A stretch of 64,000 nt of DNA from assembly GCA_039045975.1 (NCBI GenBank), contig JBCCJA010000009.1, positions 18,205 through 82,204 on the forward strand. The letters run 5' to 3'. The notes beneath the pieces are model-generated. The model was not told the DNA's origin, made no database searches, and worked only from the letters and a program-made list of their open reading frames with translations. Origin of the DNA: JBCCJA01 sp039045975. Lineage in GTDB: Bacteria > Planctomycetota > Planctomycetia > Planctomycetales > Planctomycetaceae. The translations under genes were made by a program, and so were the position numbers. Of the stretch, positions 17,463 to 24,757 are shown in pieces (within the stretch, counting starts at the first letter, position 1; every line of letters begins with the position of its first letter).

Positions 17463-17936
17463 TCAGCGGATCTGGTTCTCGTCGGCCTCTTTGAGGAGGT
17501 CCATCACGTCCGAGGCGGTCGAGGCCTGCTTCAAGAAGTTGCAGAACGTCGAACTCCGCAGGTGCTTCGAGATGTTCTCCAGCCCGCGGAGGTGGTCCCC
17601 CGGCTTGTCGGGCGGCGAGACGAGCAAGAACAAAATGTGCACGTCTTCGCCGTCGAGGCTCGCGAAATCGACCCCGCCCTTGGCGATCGCCACCGTCGAG
17701 ATCAACCGGTCGACCGACGGATGCTTCGTGTGGGGCACGGCGACGCCGTTGCCGATACCGGTCGAACCGAGCTCCTCGCGTTTGAGGATCGCGGTGACGA
17801 TGCCCTCTTCGTCGTCGGCGGTCACGCTGCCGGCGTCACGCAGCGACGAAACCATCGCCCGGATCGCCTCTTCCTTCGTCCCCGCCTCCAGGTCCGGAAC
17901 GATCGCCTCGGGGACGACGAAGTCTGTCAGGTTCAT
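17463..17936 (-). CDS. PTS EIIA (PtsN/fructose-type) domain protein
   Basis: 157 aa single-domain EIIA. Features are 'LTDFVVPEAIVPDLEAGTKEEAIRAMVSSL', the active-site stretch 'GSTGIGNGVAVPHTKHPSVDRL' (phospho-His in VPHTK), and 'HILFLLVSPPDKPGDHLRGLENISKHL', all typical of PtsN-like proteins. ATG at 17936. It forms with HPr and EI a phosphorelay without sugar permease. In other bacteria such systems govern nitrogen/potassium or carbon responses; which one applies here is not visible. Confidence 0.9.
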   Translation of the reverse strand: MNLTDFVVPEAIVPDLEAGTKEEAIRAMVSSLRDAGSVTADDEEGIVTAILKREELGSTGIGNGVAVPHTKHPSVDRLISTVAIAKGGVDFASLDGEDVHILFLLVSPPDKPGDHLRGLENISKHLRSSTFCNFLKQASTASDVMDLLKEADENQIR

Positions 17937-18247
17937 AGTCAATTCTCGAACTGCCGGGCGGCCCCGCGGCCGCCGGGCGGCCACCTTTGCAGGCGTGCTG
18001 GGACGTCGAATCATCGAACCACATCGGGCGGGCGGCATGGGGGCGATCGAACGCCCGCAGGCCCGCCGAAGAGCGGCATCATTAGTCGCCCGATCGACGT
18101 TTGCAACGCCGCGACTGATCTCGCCGCGACACGCGTCCGCGATCACGATCGCAGCGGCTCCCGCGGCCGCGACCGCAGCCCGAAGATCGATGCGAGGCCG
18201 CCCCTAGCGCGGACGTCAGTCAGCCGCCGGGCCCACCCGATCGTTCG
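17937..18247. other. Spacer upstream of the PTS operon
   Basis: 311 nt lying between the EIIA gene and the downstream end of a lipoprotein gene on the same strand. Very GC-rich with short GC palindromes; no coding frame supported. It should hold the promoter of the PTS operon, but no specific box is convincing. Confidence 0.45.
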
Positions 18248-18874
18248 CTAAAACCTGCCGACGGGCCGCGAATCGTCGGCGGCCTCGGCCGGAAGCGGTT
18301 CCGCGTCTTGAGCTTCGGAATCGGCCCGCAGCAACATCGGCGGGACGGCGGCGGTCGACACCGGCAGATCGGTCCGCGGCAAAGACTCGGGAGCCGGTAC
18401 GGCCTGCCGCGGGGACAACCAAGAGAATCGCCCCCAGAAAGGCCGACGGGCCGTATCGCCCGCGTCTACCGGCAGCGGCCCAGCATCGACTTCGTCTATG
18501 GCTTCCGTGTACCCGGCCAGCTCGATCGGGCCGGTGGAAACAGCGGATGGCAAGACCGACAGGTCGGCCGAGTCTTCGTGGCTGACTGGTCCGTCATCGC
18601 CGGAAAGAGTCGCGACCGGGACCGCAGGCGGCCCGGCGAAAGGTTTTTTCAGACCGACGGCCCAGCGTTCCAACCGGTCACCCGCACGGCCGGCCGCGGT
18701 CACGACCGGATGCGTCGACGTACAGCCAGACAACCCGGCGACGAGCAACGTCAGACAAACGGCCTTCGCGGCGACCGGTTTCCGGGTCGCGCAGCCGTGA
18801 TCCGACGCCTGCGGCGGCCGCGTCAAAGAGCCGGGGTTGCCGTTTTCAACGTCCGCACGATTCAGAATGGGCAC
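18248..18874 (-). CDS. Putative lipoprotein of unknown function
   Basis: Up to 208 aa. A hydrophobic segment ending in a lipobox (KAVCLTLLVAGLSGC) lies at about residues 37-51, which is far from the GTG at 18874; no closer start with an RBS was found, so the start is uncertain. The mature part is low in secondary-structure signals, rich in Pro, Ala, Asp and Ser, with 'RRPFWGRFSWLSPRQAVPAPE'. No family recognised. The downstream end is 7 nt after a stop TAA-type context with 310 nt before the EIIA gene. Confidence 0.5.
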   Translation of the reverse strand: MPILNRADVENGNPGSLTRPPQASDHGCATRKPVAAKAVCLTLLVAGLSGCTSTHPVVTAAGRAGDRLERWAVGLKKPFAGPPAVPVATLSGDDGPVSHEDSADLSVLPSAVSTGPIELAGYTEAIDEVDAGPLPVDAGDTARRPFWGRFSWLSPRQAVPAPESLPRTDLPVSTAAVPPMLLRADSEAQDAEPLPAEAADDSRPVGRF

Positions 18875-18976
18875 GTCGTCGAGATCCGTCGCAGCGTTCG
18901 CTGTCGGTTTTCTCGGCGCGCGGGAGACCGCGCCATCAGCGAAATCGGTCAGACGTCGTCACCGACGGGAGGAAAC

Positions 18977-19333
18977 GGAGCGGGCCTGTAAGCCGGGTTC
19001 TGTCGGGGGCGACCATTTCTCTAGGACGGCGGTCACCCGCCGCCTCCAGCGACCTACCCGCGGGTCGGACGGGCCGGACAGGCCCTCCCCGCTGCTCGGT
19101 CTTGCTCCGGGTGGGGTTTACCATGCCGGGACCGTCGCCGGCCCCGCGGTGCGCTCTTACCGCACCTTTTCACCCTTACCACGCACGCCGGTGAGGACGC
19201 CGTTCGGCGGTTCGTTTTCTGTGGCACTGGCCCGGGCCTCGCGGCCGGTGGGCGTTACCCACCACCCTGTCCTACGGAGCCCGGACTTTCCTCGCCTGAG
19301 CAAAACTCAGCCGCGGCCGCCCGGCCCGCTCCT
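18977..19333 (-). ncRNA. rnpB: RNase P RNA (bacterial class A)
   Basis: About 357 nt. On the minus strand the RNA starts GGAGCGGGCCGG and ends CAGGCCCGCTCC, which pair as helix P1. Conserved parts are GAGGAAAGTCCGGGCTCC near the 5' end (CR-I), 'ACAGGGTGGTGGGTAACGCC', the CR-II/III segment 'GGTAAGGGTGAAAAGGTGCG', 'GGCATGGTAAACCCC', and 'GACAGAACCCGGCTTAC' at the 3' end (CR-V). With the protein subunit (not in window) it matures tRNA 5' ends. Apparent reading frames across it are spurious. Confidence 0.96.
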
Positions 19334-19420
19334 AAGTCTGAGCCTAGCCGACGGCCCCCGTGTCGGGACAGCCGCGGGGCCAAATCCCGACGGTCGCCGC
19401 CCATTCGGATATGCTCTCCC

Positions 19421-19495
19421 GCAACTAGCCCGCGGCGCAAGCCTTGGCTGTAATTCTTAACGCGATTCACCCACGGCTCGCGCCGCGGGCTAGTT
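19421..19495. repeat. Palindromic element upstream of the FHA gene
   Basis: Left arm about 19423-19443 and right arm 19475-19495 match in 20 of 21 positions (AACTAGCCCGCGGCGCRAGCC) with a 31 nt AT-richer loop. Same general type as the other hairpin elements of this window but with a different core. It may terminate transcription or be carried in the 5' region of the FHA-rsgA operon. Confidence 0.8.
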
Positions 19496-19543
19496 TCTGC
19501 AACCGCTCGTTGTGACTTTCACACAGAACCCGGGTTCGACCAC

Positions 19544-19942
19544 ATGAAAACGCCGTTCGGCGAATTGATCCCCAAGGGCGGGGGTGACGTCATCCCGCTC
19601 CTCGCCGACCGGCTGCTCGTCGGACGACGCCCCGACTGCGACGTCGCGCTGACGTTCCCGAACGTCAGCTCCCGCCACTGCGAACTGGCGTTCGAGGACG
19701 GCTATTGGAGGGTCCGCGACCTCGGCAGCTCCAACGGCACGAAAGTCGACGAAGAACGGGTCTACGGCGACACCTGGCTCGCACCGGGGGCGACGCTGAC
19801 TATCGCCCGGAAACATCACTACGAGATCCGCTACAACGCCGACCCGCTCGGCCTGCCCGAGAGCGACGCCACACCCGAGCGGTCTCCGCTCGCCCAGGCC
19901 GGACTCGAACCCGACGGGCCCGCCCGGAGAAGCCGCCGGTGA
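19544..19942 (+). CDS. FHA-domain protein
   Basis: 132 aa, essentially one forkhead-associated domain that binds phosphothreonine peptides. Motifs are 'RLLVGRRPDCDVAL' (GR), 'NVSSRHCELAFEDG' (SxxH) and 'RDLGSSNGTKVDEERV' (NG). The C-terminal ~30 residues are polar. It overlaps rsgA by 4 nt (GTGA), so a role linked to ribosome assembly or to Ser/Thr kinase signalling is plausible, but no kinase is encoded here. Confidence 0.92.
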   Translation: MKTPFGELIPKGGGDVIPLLADRLLVGRRPDCDVALTFPNVSSRHCELAFEDGYWRVRDLGSSNGTKVDEERVYGDTWLAPGATLTIARKHHYEIRYNADPLGLPESDATPERSPLAQAGLEPDGPARRSRR

Positions 19943-21132
19943 GCGGCGGCGGCAAAAAGGGGAAGGGCGGTCGGAAGGTGCGGGTCGAGTTCCGCCGCAA
20001 CCGCGGCAAGCGAACCCGCCGCAACGACCTGACCCGCGACGTCGGCCGCGACGGCGACCTCGACCGCTTCGCCCAGGGCGAACGCGTCTCGGGGAAGGGC
20101 GAACTCTCGCGGCGTCGCACCGTCGTCGTCGCCGAAGGTGACGACGGCACGCCCCTGCGGGACATCGACACCGACGGCCTGACGCTCGGCCTCGTCGTCT
20201 CGGCCGTCGGCCTGCACGCCTTCGTCGAACCGTTCGTCGAAGACGCCGACGGCCGGGTCGTGCCGACGACCGGCGAAACTTACGAGTGCACCGTCCGCCG
20301 CGTCCTCCGCACGCTCGCCCGCGACGGCCGCAACGCCGTCGTCACCGGCGACCACGTCCTGGTCCGTGTCACCGCCCCGGCCCAGGGCGACGACCCGCCG
20401 CAGGCGGTGATCGAACGGGTCGAACCGCGACGCGGCGTGATCTCGCGACTGCACCACAACCGCGAGCACGTCATCGCCGCCAACGTCGATCAGGCCGCGA
20501 TCGTCACCGCCGCCGCCGACCCGCCGCTCAAACCGGGCCTGATCGACCGCTTCGTCGCCAGCTGCGAACGCAACCGCGTCCGCCCCCTGATCGTCATCAA
20601 CAAGGTCGACCTCGTCCCCCGGGACCGACGCGGCGGGCTCGCCGAGATCGCGCTGCGGTACCACCGCCTCGGCTACCCGGTCGTCCCCGCCAGCGTGCCC
20701 GACGGCCGCGGCGTCGACCGCCTGAGGCGGCTCCTGGCCGGCCGAGTGACTGTTTTCAGCGGGCAGAGCGGCGTCGGCAAGAGTTCGCTGCTGAACGCCG
20801 TCCACGACGGCCTCGGGCTGAAGACGTCGGAGGTCTCCGGCGTGACCGGCAAGGGGACGCACACGACCCGCCGCGCCGTCGCGATGCCGCTCCCGCCCGA
20901 CGCCCGCGTGATCGACACCCCCGGCATCCGCCAGTTCGACCTCTGGGGCGAAGACGCCGGTGAACTGGAGGCCTACTTCGTCGAGTTCCGCCCCTTCATC
21001 CCCCACTGCCGCTTCCCGGACTGCACCCACACCCACGAAACCGGCTGTGCGGTGAAGCAGGCCGTCGAGGACGGCCTGATCGCGAAGCCGCGGTACGAGA
21101 GCTACGTACGGATGTTCGAGGGCGACGACTAG
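19939..21132 (+). CDS. rsgA: Ribosome small-subunit biogenesis GTPase RsgA
   Basis: 397 aa circularly permuted GTPase that helps mature the 30S subunit. The order is G4 'VINKVDLV', then G1 'FSGQSGVGKSSLLNAV', G2 region 'GKGTHTTRRAVAM', G3 'VIDTPGIRQFDLW', followed by the zinc knuckle C-x4-C-x-H-x5-C ('CRFPDCTHTHETGC'). The N-terminal ~60 residues are a basic tail ('GGGKKGKGGRKVRVEFRRNRGKR') before the OB fold, which is longer than in E. coli. GTG start overlaps the FHA stop. Confidence 0.94.
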   Translation: MSGGGKKGKGGRKVRVEFRRNRGKRTRRNDLTRDVGRDGDLDRFAQGERVSGKGELSRRRTVVVAEGDDGTPLRDIDTDGLTLGLVVSAVGLHAFVEPFVEDADGRVVPTTGETYECTVRRVLRTLARDGRNAVVTGDHVLVRVTAPAQGDDPPQAVIERVEPRRGVISRLHHNREHVIAANVDQAAIVTAAADPPLKPGLIDRFVASCERNRVRPLIVINKVDLVPRDRRGGLAEIALRYHRLGYPVVPASVPDGRGVDRLRRLLAGRVTVFSGQSGVGKSSLLNAVHDGLGLKTSEVSGVTGKGTHTTRRAVAMPLPPDARVIDTPGIRQFDLWGEDAGELEAYFVEFRPFIPHCRFPDCTHTHETGCAVKQAVEDGLIAKPRYESYVRMFEGDD

Positions 21133-21133
21133 G

Positions 21134-21262
21134 TTCTGTCGGAAAAGTGTCCGCAATTTGTAGGGCAGGCCCCCGCCTGCCGCATTTCGAGCGTAGGTGA
21201 TGTCCAAGATCACCAGAAATTCGGCAGGCGGGGGCCTGCCCTACGACTTTTCCGACACAGCC
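21134..21262. mobile_element. MITE-like inverted repeat element, copy 1
   Basis: About 129 bp. Terminal repeats CTGTCGGAAAAGT (left, from 21136) and ACTTTTCCGACACAG (right) enclose an inner inverted repeat GTAGGGCAGGCCCCCGCCTGCCG / CGGCAGG...CCTGCCCTAC, with an 11 nt insertion (GTCCGCAATTT) in the left half. About 48 bp of its left half recurs, inverted, at 63754-63804 with roughly five differences. No coding capacity. It lies between rsgA and the toxin-antitoxin pair. Confidence 0.7.
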
Positions 21263-21325
21263 TAGGCCTCGCTTCGCGGCGGACTCGTTTTAATAAACTT
21301 CAGTCGTGGCAAAAACAGTCCTGAA

Positions 21326-21403
21326 ACGAGCCCTCGGCGCCAGCCGTGGAGGACGTATTCGAGCGCGACCTATTTCCTCCACGGGTTGCGCCGAGGGCTC
21401 GTA
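21326..21403. repeat. Palindromic element upstream of the toxin-antitoxin pair
   Basis: Arms about 21326-21352 and 21377-21403 are about 25/27 complementary (ACGAGCCCTCGGCGC ... GCGCCGAGGGCTCGT), loop about 24 nt. It precedes the antitoxin ATG by 60 nt and could be transcribed as part of the operon leader or be a terminator of upstream read-through. Confidence 0.75.
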
Positions 21404-21462
21404 TAGCTGCTCAACTCGGCGATAAGCTTTCCAGCCCCCGTGACGTCACCGCGGAGTTCCCG

Positions 21463-21720
21463 ATGAGCACCGATCAATACGAAGAACTGGTCAACCGGGC
21501 CGTCGCCCTCCCCGAGGCGCAACGGACCGACCTGATCGACCGTCTGGTCGACTCGTTGCCTGCCGGACCGTCCGCAGAACTCCCGCCCGGCTTCCGCGAG
21601 AAGTTCGAACAGATGCGGCCGGAACTCGAACGGCGTTTTCAGAATTGGAAAGAGAACGGTCAAGGAGTGCCGGCCGAGAAAGTCTTCGAGAGGATGCGGG
21701 CGAAATACGATGGCACTTGA
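21463..21720 (+). CDS. Addiction-module antitoxin (TIGR02574/PF09720-like)
   Basis: 85 aa. Matches the 'putative addiction module component' pattern: 'YEELVNRAVALPEAQRTDLIDRLVDSLPAG' near the N-terminus and a charged C-terminus ('FEQMRPELERRFQNWKENGQGVPAEKVFERMRAKY'). ATG 21463. Overlaps the toxin gene by 11 nt, the usual arrangement. It should neutralise the toxin and repress the operon. Confidence 0.85.
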   Translation: MSTDQYEELVNRAVALPEAQRTDLIDRLVDSLPAGPSAELPPGFREKFEQMRPELERRFQNWKENGQGVPAEKVFERMRAKYDGT

Positions 21721-22009
21721 GCCTCGCTTCGCGAACGAGGCCGAGACCGAATTCGACGACGCCGCCGCGTGGATTGAAGAGCGGAACCCGGCCGTCGCTG
21801 CCCGGTTCGTCGAGCACGTGCATGAGGTCGTCGGACGGATATGCCGGCGCCCGACTCAGTTCCCGAAGGTCGACGAGGAACACCGGTCCGCCCTTGTCCC
21901 GAAATCGAAATACGTCGTGATCTTCCGGGTCGAAGGCGACGTCGCCGTGATCGTCGCCGTCATGCACGCTTCGCGACAGCCGGAATACTGGCGGGGACGC
22001 GAGGAGTGA
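21710..22009 (+). CDS. RelE/ParE-superfamily toxin
   Basis: 99 aa. Landmarks are 'FANEAETEFDDAAAWIEERNPAVAARFVEHVHEVVGRIC', 'RRPTQFPKV', 'RSALVPKSKYVVIFRVEGDVAVIVAVMHASRQPEYWRGR', the compact helix-hairpin plus beta-sheet pattern of ParE/RelE toxins with the C-terminal HxxR-P-xYW. Members cut mRNA on ribosomes or poison gyrase; which applies is not decidable. The reading frame is intact, in contrast to the decayed pair at 51050-51620. Confidence 0.88.
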   Translation: MALEPRFANEAETEFDDAAAWIEERNPAVAARFVEHVHEVVGRICRRPTQFPKVDEEHRSALVPKSKYVVIFRVEGDVAVIVAVMHASRQPEYWRGREE

Positions 22010-22052
22010 CGAAGATCGGTCCGAACCGTTCTCCCCGTCCGCCCGCACGACC

Positions 22053-23105
22053 ATGTCCGCCCCGAAATCGATCCGCTGGACCGGAGACCGCTCCGGCACC
22101 CTGACGCTCCTCGACCAGACCCGTCTGCCGACCGAGGAGGTCTTCCTCGAATGCACGACCGCGGAACACGTCTGGGACGCGATCAAGCGGCTCGCCGTCC
22201 GCGGGGCGCCGGCGATCGGGGTCTCGGCCGCCTACGGCGTCGTGCTCGGCGTGCGGGACGCGGCGGGCGGCAACCGCGCCGCGTTCGACGCGAAGTTGGC
22301 CGCCGTCTGTGACTACCTCGCCGGCAGCCGGCCGACGGCGGTCAATCTGTTCTGGGCGATCGAACGGCTGAAGCGGGTCGCGGCCGAGAACGCCGACCTC
22401 GACCCCGCCGCGATGACCGATCGCCTACTCGAAGAAGCCCGCACGATCGAAGCCGAGGACCGCGAGATGTGTGCCGCCATCGGCCGGCACGGCGTCGACC
22501 TGCTTCCGGCTGGGCGGGGCGTCCTCACCCACTGCAACACCGGCGCCCTGGCAACCGCCGGCGACGGCACGGCGCTGTCGGTCATCTTCGCCGCCCAAGC
22601 GGCCGGCAAAGACATCCACGTCTACGCCGACGAGACACGGCCGCTGCTGCAGGGGGCCCGCCTCACCACGTGGGAGTGCATCAGCCGCGACGTGCCGGTC
22701 ACGCTCATCTGCGACTCGGCCGCGGCCCAGGTCATGAAAGAGGGCCGGATCGGAGCCGTCATCGTCGGGGCCGACCGCATCGCCGCGAACGGCGACGCCG
22801 CGAACAAGATCGGCACCTACTCGGTCGCGACGTGCGCGAAAGCCCACGGCGTCCCGTTCTATGTCGCGGCGCCGACGAGCACGTTCGACCTGTCACTGCC
22901 CGACGGAACGTCGATCCCGATCGAGGAGCGGTCGCCCGAGGAAGTCACCGAAGGCTTCGGCAAGCGGACCGCACCCGCCGGCGTCGACGTCTACAGCCCC
23001 GCCTTCGACGTCACGCCGGCCCGGCTGATCGCCGGCATCGTGACGGAGAAGGGCGTCATCGCCCCGGTGACGACCGAAGCGGTCGCCGCGGTCGTCGGCT
23101 CATAA
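22053..23105 (+). CDS. mtnA: S-methyl-5-thioribose-1-phosphate isomerase
   Basis: 350 aa enzyme of the methionine salvage pathway that converts methylthioribose-1-phosphate to methylthioribulose-1-phosphate. Diagnostic motifs are 'RGAPAIGVSAAYG', 'LTHCNTGALATAGDGTALS' (catalytic Cys about residue 160), 'VYADETRPLLQGARLTTWE', 'VIVGADRIAANGD' (catalytic Asp about 240) and 'NKIGTYSVA'. No other mtn genes lie nearby. It converges with the sulfatase gene; the two coding regions overlap by 6 nt. Confidence 0.95.
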   Translation: MSAPKSIRWTGDRSGTLTLLDQTRLPTEEVFLECTTAEHVWDAIKRLAVRGAPAIGVSAAYGVVLGVRDAAGGNRAAFDAKLAAVCDYLAGSRPTAVNLFWAIERLKRVAAENADLDPAAMTDRLLEEARTIEAEDREMCAAIGRHGVDLLPAGRGVLTHCNTGALATAGDGTALSVIFAAQAAGKDIHVYADETRPLLQGARLTTWECISRDVPVTLICDSAAAQVMKEGRIGAVIVGADRIAANGDAANKIGTYSVATCAKAHGVPFYVAAPTSTFDLSLPDGTSIPIEERSPEEVTEGFGKRTAPAGVDVYSPAFDVTPARLIAGIVTEKGVIAPVTTEAVAAVVGS

Positions 23106-24647
23106 CCCACGTCGACCCGCGGCGCGCCCCCGCTCCGTGAACGGAAAAACGTCGCTCTCGGTCCGGGCCGACTCCATCAGTGCGGTCAGTTCGTCGGCGA
23201 GGTCGCCGTATTGCCGCGCGACGTCGTTCGTCTCGAAAGGGTCTTCGACGACGTTGTACAGCTCGACCGGGGCGTTCGGCTGTTTCAAGGCGTTGTATCG
23301 CACGACCTTCCAGTCGCCGCGACGCAGCGCGACCCGGCCGCCTTTGTCGTGAAACTCCCAGTAGAGGTAGTCGGGTTCGGCCTGCGTACCTTCGCCCGTC
23401 AGCGTCGGCACGAACGACACCCCGTCGAGGCCTTCGGGCGCTTCGGACCCGGCCAATTCCGCCAGCGTCGGCATCATGTCCCAAAAGGCGCCGGTGAAGT
23501 CCGACTCGGCCCCCGCCTCGATGCGTCCGGGCCACTTGGCGATGAACGGCACGCGAATGCCGCCCTCATAGAGATCCCGCTTGTAGCCGCGGAGCCCGCC
23601 ACTGCTGTTGAAGTTCGCGGGCGCCGCGCCCCCCTCCTTGGCCGGGCCGTTGTCCGACGTGAAGATCACCAGCGTGTCGTCGGTCAGACCGAGCTCGTCG
23701 AGCGTGTCGACGACCGCCCCGACGTGCTCGTCGAGATACGCGATCATCGCCGCGTAGGTCGCCTTCGGCTCGGCACACGGTTCGTACCCGCCGATGCGGA
23801 AACGCGGGTGCCCGGGCCTGGCCCCCTCATACGGCGTCTCGGGACCGAACTTCCCGCGGAACTTCGCGACGAGCCGCTCCGGCGCCGCCATTTCGGCGTG
23901 CGGGATCGTCGTCGGGATGTAGCAGAAGAACGGGCGGTCGGCGTTGTCGCGGATGAAGTTCAGCGACTGCTCATAAATCAGCTCCGCCGAATACCCGCCC
24001 CGGGCCGTCCCTGCGTTCGCCTCGACGTCGAAGACGGTGCGGTCTTCCCACAGCGTGTAGGGGAAGTAGTTGTGCGCGAGCATCTGCGACGTGTGCCCGA
24101 AGTAGCGGTCGAAGCCTTGCTCGAGCGGCGCCCCGGCCGAACCGTTCAGGCCCAGCCCCCACTTCCCGAACGCCCCGCAGGCGTAGCCCGCCTCGGAAAG
24201 CACCTCCGCGACCGTGACGGCGTCGGCCGGCAGCCCCGGCTCGGGCCGCCGGTTCCCGCGGACCTGTGTGTTGCCGGTGTGCAGGCCGGTCATCAGGCAA
24301 GACCGTGACGGCGAACAGACCGTCGCGCCGGCATAGAACTGCGTGAACCGCATCCCCTCGGCCGCCAACCGGTCGATATTCGGCGTCTTCCAATTCTCCT
24401 GGCCGTAGCACGACACGTCCCCGTAACCGAGGTCGTCGGCCAGGATAAACACGACGTTCGGCTGCCGCGTCCGCTCTCCGGCGACCGCGGGGAGCCCCTG
24501 GCAGACCAGCAGCACCGCGACGGCAGCGGCCGCCGTCGCCCGCCGCACGAGCGGTCCGAACACATCGGCCCCCGGCGTTTTCTCAGGACGCGCTAACAGG
24601 GCGGCGAACAGATCGGTCATGGCGGGAGGTTGGTTTGGGAGGGGCAT
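23100..24647 (-). CDS. Secreted sulfatase (arylsulfatase A-like) with intact maturation motif
   Basis: 515 aa. After an N-terminal hydrophobic segment (about 36-56) the protein begins 'PNVVFILADDLGYGDVSCYG' (metal-site Asp-Asp 71-72). The formylglycine motif CSPSRSCLMTG is complete with Cys about 111. Later blocks are 'DTLVIFTSDNGPA' (metal Asp/Asn), 'GYKRDLYEGGIRVPFIAKWPG' and 'GDWKVVRYN'. It would release sulfate from a polysaccharide in the periplasm or outside. A second Met at residue 10 is an alternative start. It lies downstream of the rhamnose genes on the same strand, which suggests a sulfated rhamnose-containing glycan such as ulvan or fucoidan. Confidence 0.92.
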   Translation of the reverse strand: MPLPNQPPAMTDLFAALLARPEKTPGADVFGPLVRRATAAAAVAVLLVCQGLPAVAGERTRQPNVVFILADDLGYGDVSCYGQENWKTPNIDRLAAEGMRFTQFYAGATVCSPSRSCLMTGLHTGNTQVRGNRRPEPGLPADAVTVAEVLSEAGYACGAFGKWGLGLNGSAGAPLEQGFDRYFGHTSQMLAHNYFPYTLWEDRTVFDVEANAGTARGGYSAELIYEQSLNFIRDNADRPFFCYIPTTIPHAEMAAPERLVAKFRGKFGPETPYEGARPGHPRFRIGGYEPCAEPKATYAAMIAYLDEHVGAVVDTLDELGLTDDTLVIFTSDNGPAKEGGAAPANFNSSGGLRGYKRDLYEGGIRVPFIAKWPGRIEAGAESDFTGAFWDMMPTLAELAGSEAPEGLDGVSFVPTLTGEGTQAEPDYLYWEFHDKGGRVALRRGDWKVVRYNALKQPNAPVELYNVVEDPFETNDVARQYGDLADELTALMESARTESDVFPFTERGRAAGRRGL

Positions 24648-24757
24648 GGGCGGAGTAAGAACGCATCAAAATGCACAAAGCGGTCGCCCGGGGTCAATCA
24701 CCCCAGCGAACGGCGGCCGACATTTAATTATCACAAACATATTAATTCCGGGATCCG

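Noticed and set aside
15119..17494. 791-codon plus-strand frame opposite ptsI/HPr
   Set aside because: Composition typical of an antisense frame in high GC; ptsI on the other strand carries every family motif.
18837..19460. Frame overlapping RNase P RNA
   Set aside because: The sequence folds and matches conserved RNase P regions; the frame is accidental.
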